Positions 24,516-35,276 are shown, numbered from the stretch's first letter. The stretch: DNA of 64,000 bases from Cuneatibacter sp. NSJ-177 (GCF_022867805.1 NZ_JALIFO010000006.1:496001-560000); one strand, 5' to 3'. Translations and numbers: made by a program. The notes: generated by a model not told the origin, from the letters alone.

Positions 24516-26774
24516 ATGAGCGAAATCAAGAGCACATTGGCGGCGCGGGAAATCATTCTAAAAGACCTGGCGGCGATTTATATCGGAAATCTGAACACCG
24601 TAGACAACGATCTGATTCTTCCCAAAACCGGTAAATATGGTTCCAGTTTCTGCTGGAGTACCAATGAGAGCCGATTCATCGATGAAACCGGAAAGGTGCA
24701 CCGGCCCCTGCATGGAATGGGGAATCGGAATGTTACGTTAAAGGTGACTGCTGCCTATGAAGATGCAGAAATGGAAAAAGAATTTCTTGTTACCGTGCTT
24801 CAGGAAGCAAAAGAGACAAAGATTGTTTCGGTTCGGGACGTCAATGTATACGCAAAGCCGTATGAAAGGGCGGAGCTTCCTTCGGTGGTCATTGTAGATT
24901 GTGCAGACGGACGCAGAATGACTCTGCCGGTCGCCTGGGATTTATATGAGCCATTGTCTTATGAAGGAACGGTTTGCGTGGCCGGAAGCATTATGGAAGG
25001 TGAAAAGAGGGCCAGAGCGATCATCCATTATGGCGAAAGGAAACCGGAAATCAATGTTCCATGTGAGAAACTGCGATATTATCCCATTACGGACGTAAAA
25101 TTGCTTGACGGGACTCTGTATTATGAATATCAGCAGGATATGCTTACCTATCTGCTGAATTGTGACGATGACCAGATGCTTTATAATTTCCGAAAAGCAG
25201 CCGGTCTCGATACACTAGGCGCACCGCCGATGACAGGATGGGACGATGAGAAATGCAAGTTGAGAGGCCATACGACAGGCCATTACCTGTCAGGCCTTGC
25301 GCTCGCGTGGGGAGTTTCTAAGGATGACCGGCTTTTTAGAAAACTGGTCTATCTGGTAGATGAATTGCAAAAGTGCCAGGAGGCATTCGCGGAATCCGGA
25401 AACTGTCACCGGGGTTTTTTGAGCGCATACTCGGAAGAACAGTTTGACCTGCTGGAACAGTTTGTAAAATATCCGGAAATATGGGCGCCTTATTATACAC
25501 TCGATAAAATCATGTCGGGACTCTGCGACTGCTATGAAATTGCAGGGATAGAAAAGGCAAAAGAAATTCTGACATTAATGGCCGACTGGGTATTTGAACG
25601 TTTGTCACGCCTTTCCAAAAAAACATTGGATCAAATGTGGTCCATGTATATTGCGGGAGAATATGGAGGGATGATTGGCACCATGGTAAAGGTGTACCGC
25701 CTGACAAAATCCGTCCGTCATTTGGAGGCTGCAAGACTGTTCGATAATGAGAAACTTTTTATTCCGATGGAAGAAAATTGCGATACGCTGGAGGATATAC
25801 ATGCGAACCAGCATATCCCGCAGGTCATTGGTGCAATGGAGCTGTTTCGCACGACAGGGGAGGAGCGATATTGGAAAATAGGAAAACACTTTTGGGAAAT
25901 CGTCACGGGCGGACACATCTACTGCATAGGCGGCTTGGGAGAAACAGAGATGTTTCATCGTGCAGGCACCACGTGTTCTTATTTGACGGAAAGAGCGGCG
26001 GAAAGCTGCGCAAGCTACAATATGCTCCGCCTAACAGGACAGCTTTTTGCATATACTGCAGATGGAGATATGATGGATTATTACGATAATACACTTCGTA
26101 ATCACATCCTGACATCGTCAAGTCATGCCTGCGATGGCGGGACGACATATTTTATGCCGTTAGAAGCCGGTGGATCCAAAATGTATTCTACGGAGGAGAA
26201 TACATGTTGCCATGGAACCGGGATGGAAAGCCGCTTTCGTTACATGGAACATATTTACGCCTACAGTGAAGATTTCGTATATATTAATCTTTTCATTGAT
26301 TCTGAATTGTCCGGAGAGGAAAACCTTGAGATACGAAATGCCGAGGAAGACAAAATCAAAATTTTCTGCCGGAAAGATATGAGCCGGAGGCTAAAACTTC
26401 ACATTCCGGAGTGGGCGCGGAAAAACTTTGCGGTTTGGGTAAATGGGGCAAAAGTGAAGGCTGCGGAGCTGGAGAAGGAATATTTTACAGTTCCGGGCCT
26501 GCGCCGCGCCGGAGATGAGATTGTCATTCATATGCCGATGGAGCTTCGCCTGATCGGGAACCATTCCGACAGCAGCTTTGTAAATATCGCATATGGCCCG
26601 TATATCCTTGCAGCATTGTCGGAGGAAAAGGAGTTTCGGACAGTCCCGAAACTTTCTGATCTGAAGCCGGCGGAGGGAAGGCTTCTTTTTGAGGCGGACG
26701 GGATTCGGTATCTGCCTTTTGCAATGGTGGATACGGAAGCGTACCATGTATATTTTAAAAAGAGAACCGATTAA
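24516..26774 (+). CDS. Glycoside hydrolase family 127, probable beta-L-arabinofuranosidase
   Basis: A 752-residue protein. The first ~180 residues form two Ig-like domains (a degraded Big domain, then VNVYAKPYERAELPSVVIV). The catalytic (alpha/alpha)6 barrel begins near residue 185. The zinc-thiolate active site of GH127 is visible: Glu and Cys in AESCASYN, and the adjacent cysteines in ENTCCHGTGMESR, where the first is the nucleophile in the Bifidobacterium enzyme HypBA1. It should release L-arabinose from beta-L-arabinofuranosides, such as those on plant hydroxyproline-rich proteins. No signal peptide is seen, so it probably acts on imported oligosaccharides. Confidence 0.92.
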   Translation: MSEIKSTLAAREIILKDLAAIYIGNLNTVDNDLILPKTGKYGSSFCWSTNESRFIDETGKVHRPLHGMGNRNVTLKVTAAYEDAEMEKEFLVTVLQEAKETKIVSVRDVNVYAKPYERAELPSVVIVDCADGRRMTLPVAWDLYEPLSYEGTVCVAGSIMEGEKRARAIIHYGERKPEINVPCEKLRYYPITDVKLLDGTLYYEYQQDMLTYLLNCDDDQMLYNFRKAAGLDTLGAPPMTGWDDEKCKLRGHTTGHYLSGLALAWGVSKDDRLFRKLVYLVDELQKCQEAFAESGNCHRGFLSAYSEEQFDLLEQFVKYPEIWAPYYTLDKIMSGLCDCYEIAGIEKAKEILTLMADWVFERLSRLSKKTLDQMWSMYIAGEYGGMIGTMVKVYRLTKSVRHLEAARLFDNEKLFIPMEENCDTLEDIHANQHIPQVIGAMELFRTTGEERYWKIGKHFWEIVTGGHIYCIGGLGETEMFHRAGTTCSYLTERAAESCASYNMLRLTGQLFAYTADGDMMDYYDNTLRNHILTSSSHACDGGTTYFMPLEAGGSKMYSTEENTCCHGTGMESRFRYMEHIYAYSEDFVYINLFIDSELSGEENLEIRNAEEDKIKIFCRKDMSRRLKLHIPEWARKNFAVWVNGAKVKAAELEKEYFTVPGLRRAGDEIVIHMPMELRLIGNHSDSSFVNIAYGPYILAALSEEKEFRTVPKLSDLKPAEGRLLFEADGIRYLPFAMVDTEAYHVYFKKRTD

Positions 26775-26798
26775 TCATTATAAATCAGGAGGAGAGAG

Positions 26799-28283
26799 AT
26801 GAAAAATATACCAGATGTAAAAATTGGGATTGTTGCAGTCAGCCGCGACTGTTTTCCAGAGAGCCTGTCGGTATCCCGTAGAGCAGCTTTGGTAAAGGCT
26901 TATCGGGAACGCTATGCCGCAAATGAAATTTATGAATGTCCGGTCTGCATTGTGGAAAGCGAGATTCAGATGCGGGAAGCGTTGGAGGATGTAAAACGGG
27001 AAGGCTGCCAGGCGTTGGCCGTATATTTGGGAAATTTTGGGCCGGAGATTTCAGAAACCATGCTGGCTCAGGAATTTGACGGCCCGGTAATGTTTTTGGC
27101 TGCGGCGGAGGAAAGCGGCGGAAATCTGTGTCAGGGGCGCGGAGACGCTTATTGCGGGATGTTGAATGCCAGCTACAATCTGAAACTGAGAGGCGTGCGG
27201 GCTTATATTCCAGAATATCCGGTGGGGGATGCGGATGAGTGCGCCTGTATGATTCACGAGTTTCTTCCGATCGCCAGGGCGCTGGTTGGCTTATCTCAGC
27301 TGAAGCTGATCACCTTCGGGCCGCGGCCGTCGAACTTTTTCGCCTGCAACGCTCCGATTCAGGCGCTTTGCCGGCTGGGGATCGAGATAGAGGAAAATTC
27401 GGAACTGGATTTGTTTGAGGCGTTTCACCGTCATGCCGGAGATCCGCGGATCCCTGATCTTGTAAAAGAGATGGGAGAAGAGCTGGGGAGCGGAAATGGC
27501 AAGCCGGAAATCCTGCCGAAGCTGGCCCAGTATGAACTGACCCTGCAGGATTGGATCGAAGAGCATAAGGGTAGCAGGGAATCGGTGGCGATCGCCGGAA
27601 AATGCTGGCCAGCCTTCCAAACGCAATTTGGTTTTGTTCCCTGCTATGTGAACAGCCGCCTGACCGGCAGAGGGATTCCCGTATCCTGCGAGGTGGACGT
27701 CTACGGCGCCCTCAGCGAATATATAGGGGCCTGTGTCAGCCTGGACGCAGTAACGCTGCTGGACATTAATAACACGGTTCCGAAGGATATGTACGAGGAA
27801 GAAATAAAAGGAAAATTTCCTTACTCTTACACGGATGTCTTTATGGCCTTTCACTGCGGCAACACACCTTCCCGGAAGCTGTCGTCCTGTTCTATGAAAT
27901 ATCAGATGATTATGGCCAGAAATCTGCCGGAGGAAGTGACGCAGGGAACATTGGAGGGCGATATTATGCCGGGCGGCATCACCTTGTTCCGTCTGCAGAG
28001 CACGGCGGATAATATTCTTCGCGGGTACATTGCCCAAGGGGAGGTGCTTCCGGTGGCCTCGCGTTCTTTCGGCTCAACTGGCATATTTGCCATTCCGGAA
28101 ATGGGAAGATTTTACCGCCATGTGCTGATCGAAAAAAATTATCCGCACCATGGGGCGATTGCATTTGGCAGCTATGGAAAAGCTCTTTACGAAATATTCA
28201 AATACCTGGGGATTCCTTCGGATGAAATTGGATACAACCAGCCGGCAGGCGTCAGATATCCCACGGAGAATCCTTGGAAATAA
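26799..28283 (+). CDS. L-fucose/L-arabinose isomerase superfamily protein
   Basis: A 494-residue sugar isomerase of the FucI/AraA superfamily, with KIGIVAVSRDCFPESLS at the start, the ALAVYLGNFGPE strand, and VDVYGALSEYIG followed by HCGNTP in the catalytic half. It has no clear match to the classical AraA sequence. Being 24 bases downstream of the GH127 gene and in a locus with a ribulokinase-like enzyme and AraD, it is the best candidate for L-arabinose to L-ribulose conversion. Other aldose substrates remain possible. Confidence 0.88.
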   Translation: MKNIPDVKIGIVAVSRDCFPESLSVSRRAALVKAYRERYAANEIYECPVCIVESEIQMREALEDVKREGCQALAVYLGNFGPEISETMLAQEFDGPVMFLAAAEESGGNLCQGRGDAYCGMLNASYNLKLRGVRAYIPEYPVGDADECACMIHEFLPIARALVGLSQLKLITFGPRPSNFFACNAPIQALCRLGIEIEENSELDLFEAFHRHAGDPRIPDLVKEMGEELGSGNGKPEILPKLAQYELTLQDWIEEHKGSRESVAIAGKCWPAFQTQFGFVPCYVNSRLTGRGIPVSCEVDVYGALSEYIGACVSLDAVTLLDINNTVPKDMYEEEIKGKFPYSYTDVFMAFHCGNTPSRKLSSCSMKYQMIMARNLPEEVTQGTLEGDIMPGGITLFRLQSTADNILRGYIAQGEVLPVASRSFGSTGIFAIPEMGRFYRHVLIEKNYPHHGAIAFGSYGKALYEIFKYLGIPSDEIGYNQPAGVRYPTENPWK

Positions 28284-28337
28284 CGGAAGACGCTTAACCG
28301 CTCGAAAATATGGACAGAATATTTTCCTTATTAAAAA

Positions 28338-28378
28338 GGAATCGAAAAATCCGCATAAAAAATGGATTTTTCGATTCC
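28338..28378. terminator. Perfect 15-bp hairpin at the end of the arabinose locus
   Basis: GGAATCGAAAAATCC / GGATTTTTCGATTCC with an 11-base loop, located 55 bases after the isomerase stop and before the convergent BlaI gene. No T-tract follows directly, but the stem itself is AT-rich; it may act in both directions. Confidence 0.65.
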
Positions 28379-28435
28379 TATATAGATACCAAGCCCTCTC
28401 GTTGTGCGGGACTTTGTCTACCGTCTGCCTCCCGG

Positions 28436-28762
28436 TTATTCACCAGGGGCAAAAAAATTTGCAATATCTTTCTGGAAGATCTGAGGATCTTTCTCACACC
28501 AAATTTCAATCAGTTCGGTAAGAAGATCTTTAAAAGCTTCCTCCCGGCTGACCAACGGATGGTATAAAAAGCTGCGGCCTTGGCGATACATATTCAAAGC
28601 CTTCTTTTTTACCAGGCGGGTCAGAAAGGTTGACACAGTCTGCGGTTTCCAGCTCTTTTGATACCGATGGTTTACCAGATCCATAATTTCCGGCAAAGCC
28701 ATATCATAATCGGTAGACCATATAATCATCATTACTTGACTTTCACACTTGGTTAATTCCAT
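28436..28762 (-). CDS. BlaI/MecI/CopY-family transcriptional repressor
   Basis: A 108-residue winged-helix protein (MELTKCESQVMMIIWSTDYD, LPEIMDLVNHRYQKSWKPQT, VSTFLTRLVKKKALNMYRQG) with a C-terminal dimerisation helix. It matches BlaI-like repressors, which are normally inactivated by a BlaR/MecR-type protease-sensor. No BlaR gene lies beside it. The ATG at 28762 follows AGGAGG; the longer frame adds a hydrophobic front with no ribosome site. Target unknown. Confidence 0.88.
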   Translation of the reverse strand: MELTKCESQVMMIIWSTDYDMALPEIMDLVNHRYQKSWKPQTVSTFLTRLVKKKALNMYRQGRSFLYHPLVSREEAFKDLLTELIEIWCEKDPQIFQKDIANFFAPGE

Positions 28763-28984
28763 TTTAATTCCCCTCCTGTTTTCTAACATTATACTATAAT
28801 CTACATAGAAATAGAGTTGGTAAATAATGGAATTAATACACATAAAAAAGAGGCGGCAGCATAAGAAATGAAAAAGTAGGATCTTGGGAAGCGTGTCCAG
28901 TTTCAGGCAGTGCGAAAGGAGCGCGCCGGTCTGCCGGGCCAAAATGGATTTGGCTTGGGAAGTTGGGATTGCCTATCTAAGGGG

Positions 28985-29185
28985 TTATTGATCGGAGCAG
29001 CCGTCTTGCGTTAAGGCAGTAATATTGGCATGGACCTCGCAGACAGCACGATGGGCCAGGATACTCGCAAGCATGTCGGCAAGGGTTGTCAGGTCTGCGG
29101 AGAGGACGGCAAGTTCTTCGTCTGTCAGGCAATTAGATAGTTGACACGCAATCGTAGAGAGAACATAGAGATCGGAACAATTCAT
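28985..29185 (-). CDS. Small conserved clostridial protein (DUF6774-like)
   Basis: A 66-residue protein, MNCSDLYVLSTIACQLSNCL then TDEELAVLSADLTTLADMLA, preceded by a GGGGA site. The Cys-rich start and the helix with LGD/LAD-x-LA spacing resemble small proteins that I remember as DUF6774 in Clostridia. Function unknown; no neighbour explains it. Confidence 0.6.
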   Translation of the reverse strand: MNCSDLYVLSTIACQLSNCLTDEELAVLSADLTTLADMLASILAHRAVCEVHANITALTQDGCSDQ

Positions 29186-29426
29186 GGATGATTCCCCAAT
29201 GGTTTTGTATTAGAATATGCGATAAAAGCAAAGTGGGAACAATCATTTGGCAGATAATAAATTCTGGAAAACCGGAGAAGGGGAGGACCAGTTTTTCCTT
29301 TGCAGAAGAGGGGAGGGGCGTGCCGCAGGACGAAAGAAAAATTGGATCAAGAAAAATCCCCCGGAAGATGGCTGAAACCGCCGCCTCCGGGGAATTTTAC
29401 ATCACACTGCAATGAATAAAAAGAAT

Positions 29427-29498
29427 GGAGACAACAGGACTCGAACCTGCGACCCTTTACACGTCAAGCAAATGCTCTCCCAGCTGAGCTATGTCTCC
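29427..29498 (-). tRNA. tRNA-Val (anticodon GAC)
   Basis: The minus strand folds into a full cloverleaf: acceptor GGAGACA / TGTCTCC, D arm GCTC / GAGC, anticodon stem TTTGC / GTAAA with loop TTGACGT, and T arm GCAGG-TTCGAGT-CCTGT. The anticodon is GAC (valine, codons GUC/GUU). The CCA end is not encoded. The 240 bases between it and the small gene to the left hold nothing I can support. Confidence 0.95.
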
Positions 29499-29573
29499 AT
29501 CGCAGACTATTCTACCGGAAAAAGCAGAAAAAAGCAAGTGGAAATTTCATTTTTTTTCGGAAAATGTTTTTTC

Positions 29574-29602
29574 TGTTCAAAGAAACGATTTCATGTTATA
29601 CT
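29574..29602 (+). promoter_or_regulatory. Promoter of the DNA methyltransferase gene
   Basis: TGTTCA, 17-base spacer, TATACT, about 32 bases before the GTG start. Confidence 0.5.
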
Positions 29603-29633
29603 AGCCGCAAAAGCAGAGGAGTAGGGACGGCAG

Positions 29634-31385
29634 GTGGAAAAGTGGATTTCAGAAGCAACCAAAAAAAACTGGAAACGTCTGTATGGGGATATTCCGGAAG
29701 GGCGGCTGACGGCGAGAGCGAATAAATCCCTGTCCAAACGATATATTCTGCCGGAGGAAATGCTGACCTGCAAAGAAAACCGGGAGCTGGTTCAGCGTTT
29801 GGCCGAAATGACGGTGGCGGGCGGGTGTGAGATAAAGGATGCGTTATATACGGTAGGAATCCGCCTGCTAAAAGAAGCTGGACTCTGGGAGAAAAGAGAG
29901 GAGAGGCCGAAGTTAAAGCGCTTTTTGAAAAAGGAAAGGCGCCCCCAGGTTCCTTTCCTGAAAAAATGCCCTCTGCCAAAGGGCGAGGAGGACTTCCTGG
30001 GCCTTTTTTATCAGTGCCTGAGGAGAGAAGGGGAAAAGAACCGGCAGGGGGCCTACTATACGCCGCCGTCTTTGGTGGAGCGCATGACCGCCTCCCTGGA
30101 TCTTTCCGATGGAAAAAAGCTGTTGGATCCCTGCTGCGGAAGCGGAGCCTTTCTTTTGGGCGCAAAAGCAGGGGCGCCGGAGCAGCTCTTTGGCTTTGAT
30201 ATCGATCCGACCGCTGTGATGATCGCCGGTTTTAATTTTTATCTGCATTTTCCGGAGGACGATTTTGAACCCCAGTTGTTCTGCCTGGATTTTTTGAATC
30301 CCCCTGTGAGACTCCGAAAAAAATGGACCGGTCCGTTTGACTATATTGTGACCAACCCGCCCTGGGGATCCGCCGCGGAGGAACACGCGGAAGTGCCGGA
30401 AATTATATCGGGGGAAAGCTTTTCCCTTTTCCTGGTCCGGGCTTTTCACCTCCTCTCGGAGGGAGGGGAACTGAGGTTTCTTCTGCCGGAATCTGTCCTG
30501 AACGTGAAGCTGCACCGGGATATCCGGCGTTTTTTGCTGGAGCAGACTTGTTTAGAGGAGATTGCTTTTTGTCCGGAGCGGTTTGCCCGGGTCTCTACAA
30601 GGGCTGTGTTTTTTTCGGTAAAAAAGGAAGCGCCTAAAAGAGAAGTCCGGATTGTCCGGCCGGATGAAACTTACTTTGTGCCGTGTGAGTTCCTGCGGAT
30701 GGACGAGAATTTTGTTTACCGTTTATGGCGGGACCGGGACCGGAGGATTCTCACGGAAGTCCTCGCGCGCGGCCAGGTTTCCCTGGAGGAAAGTTTGTGG
30801 GGACTGGGCCTGGTGACTGGGCACAACAAAGAATTGCTTTCCGACCGGCCAGGGGAGGGGCTGGAGCCGGTCTATACGGGAAAGGAAATTCAACCGTACC
30901 GCCTGCTGCCTCCGGTCAAGTTTATCTGCTATAAAAAGGAAAATTTACAGCAGTCGGCAAGAGAAGAGCTGTACCGTTCTCCGGAGAAGCTGGTCTACAA
31001 ATTCATTTCCAGCAGTCTGGTTTTTGCCCACGACACATCCGGCAGCCTGCTTTTAAACAGCGCGAATCTTTTGATCCCGAAAGTTCCGGGAATGTCGGCG
31101 GAAGCTTTGCTTGTTTTTTTGAATTCAGAGCTTTACCGGTATTTATACCGGCGGCTGTTCGGTGAGATCAAGATTTTGCAGGGGAATCTGAAAAAACTTC
31201 CGCTTCCTCTTTTAAACAGGCAGGAAAACGAGACGGCCGAAGGGATCTGCCGCGGGATTTGCCGGGGAGGGCCCCGCGCGGAAGAATTGATCGAAGAGGC
31301 GGACCGCTTTGTCTATGCCTGTATGGGTGTAAGGGAAGAAGACCGCAGCTATATTCACCAATGCCTTTCCCTGGAAAAGGGCTGA
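29634..31385 (+). CDS. Solitary N6-adenine DNA methyltransferase (Eco57I/TaqI-like)
   Basis: A 583-residue enzyme with motif X QGAYYTPPSLVERM (about 138-151), motif I LLDPCCGSGAFLLG (163-176), an acidic motif II FDIDPTAVMIAGFNF and motif IV NPPWG (241-245), the order of gamma-class N6-adenine methyltransferases. The C-terminal ~250 residues (FISSSLVFAHDTSGSLLLNS, FLNSELYRYLYRRLFG) resemble TaqI-type target-recognition domains. It starts with GTG. No restriction endonuclease, specificity subunit or phage gene is near, so it looks like an orphan methyltransferase or a defensive relic. The recognition site cannot be read from sequence. Confidence 0.88.
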   Translation: MEKWISEATKKNWKRLYGDIPEGRLTARANKSLSKRYILPEEMLTCKENRELVQRLAEMTVAGGCEIKDALYTVGIRLLKEAGLWEKREERPKLKRFLKKERRPQVPFLKKCPLPKGEEDFLGLFYQCLRREGEKNRQGAYYTPPSLVERMTASLDLSDGKKLLDPCCGSGAFLLGAKAGAPEQLFGFDIDPTAVMIAGFNFYLHFPEDDFEPQLFCLDFLNPPVRLRKKWTGPFDYIVTNPPWGSAAEEHAEVPEIISGESFSLFLVRAFHLLSEGGELRFLLPESVLNVKLHRDIRRFLLEQTCLEEIAFCPERFARVSTRAVFFSVKKEAPKREVRIVRPDETYFVPCEFLRMDENFVYRLWRDRDRRILTEVLARGQVSLEESLWGLGLVTGHNKELLSDRPGEGLEPVYTGKEIQPYRLLPPVKFICYKKENLQQSAREELYRSPEKLVYKFISSSLVFAHDTSGSLLLNSANLLIPKVPGMSAEALLVFLNSELYRYLYRRLFGEIKILQGNLKKLPLPLLNRQENETAEGICRGICRGGPRAEELIEEADRFVYACMGVREEDRSYIHQCLSLEKG

Positions 31386-31399
31386 GCGTCCGGGACCGC

Positions 31400-31428
31400 T
31401 TGTCTCCGGAAAAAAAGTGTAGTATAAT
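31400..31428 (+). promoter_or_regulatory. Promoter of the CapA/thioesterase genes
   Basis: TTGTCT, 17-base spacer and a consensus TATAAT just after the methyltransferase stop. Confidence 0.75.
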
Positions 31429-31460
31429 GAACCAAACAACAGATAAACGGGGGAATGAAA

Positions 31461-32636
31461 ATGGGAGCAAAAAAAAGTTGGGTCACTTTCATCGCCGCGA
31501 TGTCTTTGCTGTTGACTGCGTGCAGTCAGGAAAGCGGCGCAAGCGCAGCAGAATCAAATACCGGAATTACAGAAGAAGTGATAGAGACCATGGAAGCAGA
31601 GACGTTCCGGGTCAGCCAGGAGATCTCCCTTCCGGGAGCTTCGGGGGGAGAGAGGACCGGGGAGCCGGTCACCGTCCGCTTTGCGGGGGATTTTTGTCTG
31701 GCGGAAGGGTTTGCAATCACCGAAGCGCTGGACAGACGGGGGGACATCCGGGAATGCTTTTCCGACGATCTCCTAAAACTAATGTCCGACGCGGATCTCT
31801 TTATGCTGAACAATGAGTTTACCTACAGCGACCGCGGCACGCCCACCGAGGGGAAAGACTGGACATTCCGCGCCGGGCCGGAACGGGTTTCCGTTCTCAA
31901 CACCCTGGGCGTGGATATTGCGGGCCTTGCCAATAATCACGCCTACGACTGGGGAGAGGACGCTTTGCTGGACACGGTGTCCACCCTTCAAAACGCCGGG
32001 ATTGTGACGGTGGGGGCCGGGAAGAATTTGGAGGAAGCCAGAAAGCCCGCCTATTTTACGCTGCAGGGCAGAACCATTTCGGTGGTGGCCGCCACGGCGG
32101 TGGAGAAAGTCGGAGACCGGGAATATGGGATGACAAAGGCTGCCACGGCGGATTCCGCCGGAGTGTTCAGCACCATTGATCCGGCAGACTGTGTGGATAC
32201 AATCCGGGAGGCCAAGGCAAACAGTGATTTCGTGTTTGTCTATGTCCACTGGGGCACGGAGATGACCACGGAGATTGATGCGGATCAGAAAGATTTGGCA
32301 AAGGCCTATATTGACGCTGGCGCCGATGCGGTGGTGGGGAATCATCCCCATGTGCTGCAAGGCTTTGAGTATTATAACGGAAAACCGATTTTATACAGCC
32401 TGGGAAATTTTTGGTTCAACAGCAAGGACCGGGAAACCTGCGTGCTGGAGTTTGCCATTGACCCCGAGACCATGGAGGCGCAGATGAAATTTTTACCGTG
32501 CCTGCAGTCGGATTGCTATACCAAGCTGATCACCGAGGAATCGGAGAAAAGCCGGATGATTCGTGAGATGACGGAGATTTCTTTCGGGGGAGTTTCCATC
32601 GATGAAAACGGAATTGTGACGGAGGGAGAAGGATGA
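31461..32636 (+). CDS. CapA/PgsA-family lipoprotein
   Basis: A 391-residue secreted lipoprotein with lipobox LTAC near residue 21 and a metallophosphoesterase-like CapA domain (VRFAGDFCLAEGF; LNNEFTYSDRG; GLANNHAYDWGEDAL; GNHPHVLQGFEYYNGKPILY). CapA/PgsA proteins act in poly-gamma-glutamate capsule synthesis, but many free-standing clostridial members have no capsule partner, as here. The ATG at 31461 is preferred because the G-rich site at 31447-31453 is 7 bases away. The end overlaps the thioesterase start as ATGA. Confidence 0.9.
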   Translation: MGAKKSWVTFIAAMSLLLTACSQESGASAAESNTGITEEVIETMEAETFRVSQEISLPGASGGERTGEPVTVRFAGDFCLAEGFAITEALDRRGDIRECFSDDLLKLMSDADLFMLNNEFTYSDRGTPTEGKDWTFRAGPERVSVLNTLGVDIAGLANNHAYDWGEDALLDTVSTLQNAGIVTVGAGKNLEEARKPAYFTLQGRTISVVAATAVEKVGDREYGMTKAATADSAGVFSTIDPADCVDTIREAKANSDFVFVYVHWGTEMTTEIDADQKDLAKAYIDAGADAVVGNHPHVLQGFEYYNGKPILYSLGNFWFNSKDRETCVLEFAIDPETMEAQMKFLPCLQSDCYTKLITEESEKSRMIREMTEISFGGVSIDENGIVTEGEG

Positions 32637-33106
32637 AACCAGCAAAACGGGTGGAGGATTCCATCACGGAGCAGCAGTATCTGCTGACGCCCGGACATTT
32701 GAACCATTATGGACGTCTGTTCGGCGGCCAGCTGATGATGTGGATCGACGAGGTGGCCGGAATCGTGGCGAGACGCCACGCTAACAGCCTGATCACCACG
32801 GCTGCCGTGGATAATTTGCAATTTAAAGGACCTGCCTACTGCGAGCAGGTTGTGGTTCTGGTAGGACGGATTACCCATGTGGGCCGCTCTTCCATGGAAA
32901 TCCGGGTGGATACCTATGTGGAAGATCTGGACGGCACCCGCCGGGTCATCAATCGGGCCTACTTGGTGGAAGTCGCCATCGACCGGGAGGGAAATCCGAT
33001 TGAAGTTCCGGGACTGATCTTGGAGACGGAGGTCCAAAAGGCCGAGTGGGAAGGGGCGGAGCGCAGAAAGCGGCTCCGCATCGAGCGGAGGAAAGAGTGC
33101 TACTGA
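32633..33106 (+). CDS. Acyl-CoA thioesterase, hotdog fold
   Basis: A 157-residue hotdog protein with the family motif LNHYGRLFGGQLMMWIDEVAGI, near residues 22-43, and VTITHVGRSSMEIRV-like strands. It should hydrolyse acyl-CoA esters (YciA/BFIT type), in the cytoplasm. It overlaps the CapA gene by four bases; the coupling is odd because CapA is secreted, so the two may simply share a transcript. The basic C terminus (ERRKRLRIERRKE) is unusual for the family. Confidence 0.9.
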   Translation: MKPAKRVEDSITEQQYLLTPGHLNHYGRLFGGQLMMWIDEVAGIVARRHANSLITTAAVDNLQFKGPAYCEQVVVLVGRITHVGRSSMEIRVDTYVEDLDGTRRVINRAYLVEVAIDREGNPIEVPGLILETEVQKAEWEGAERRKRLRIERRKECY

Positions 33107-33107
33107 T

Positions 33108-33476
33108 TTAGGTATTCCGATGAACGTATTCCAGATCCATCATGAGATTGATCAAGTGTTTGCTGTGGTTGTCCAGACGCCGGTATTTGGTCAATACCTT
33201 GTCTTCACTGGGCAGGTAGCTGCGCTCGGCGTAGGCCAGGATTCTGGCGGAAAATCCTCTTAAAGCCGGTTCCGGTTCGGAAAAGCCGAGAAGCAGACAG
33301 AGACTGGTGCCGTAGATACTGGCCAAATGGAGCAGCTTGTTTAAGGGGATGTTGTGGATTTCCCCTTTCTCATAGCGGTGAAGGGTTGTTTTGTGGATAT
33401 GGGTCAGCTGAGCAGCTTTTTCCAGAGTGTATCCACTTCTTTTTCTTGCATCTTTCAGATTATCGCCGAGGAACAT
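33108..33476 (-). CDS. XRE-family helix-turn-helix regulator
   Basis: A 122-residue protein with an N-terminal Cro/CI-type HTH (LGDNLKDARKRSGYTLEKAA, then THIHKTTLHRYEKGEIHNIP) and a short C-terminal tail. It may sense nothing and act as a small repressor. The start at 33476 follows GAGGTG and removes an unlikely hydrophobic leader. It is convergent with the thioesterase gene (1-base gap) and divergent from ilvN. Confidence 0.85.
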   Translation of the reverse strand: MFLGDNLKDARKRSGYTLEKAAQLTHIHKTTLHRYEKGEIHNIPLNKLLHLASIYGTSLCLLLGFSEPEPALRGFSARILAYAERSYLPSEDKVLTKYRRLDNHSKHLINLMMDLEYVHRNT

Positions 33477-33637
33477 GGCTGGATCACCTCGATTTAAAAA
33501 TGTAGTGTATTTATTATACGATAATTGTAGAAAAAAGAAAAGAGGAAAAATGAAAAAAAGTGATTTTTTTCGGGCGATCATATAAAAAATCAATGGGAAA
33601 TAATGAAAAATCAATGGATCACATTAAAAAAACATGG

Positions 33638-33666
33638 TAGACATATCAGAAAAGACGTGATAAAAT
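33638..33666 (+). promoter_or_regulatory. Promoter of ilvN-ilvC
   Basis: TAGACA, 17-base spacer, TAAAAT. The leader is only about 35 bases, too short for a T-box. Confidence 0.7.
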
Positions 33667-33706
33667 GAAATACGTTAATCCGTTAAAGGGGATGGAGGAG
33701 GCAGTG

Positions 33707-35250
<1,544 letters not shown>

Positions 35251-35276
35251 TTGACGGATCAATAAAATGATTGGGA

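Noticed and set aside
29188-29415. A 75-codon open frame before the tRNA
   Set aside because: No ribosome site and no recognisable sequence; it lies in the flank of the tRNA-Val gene.
33477-33706. T-box leader for ilvN-ilvC
   Set aside because: The leader is too short, and no T-box sequence or antiterminator was found.
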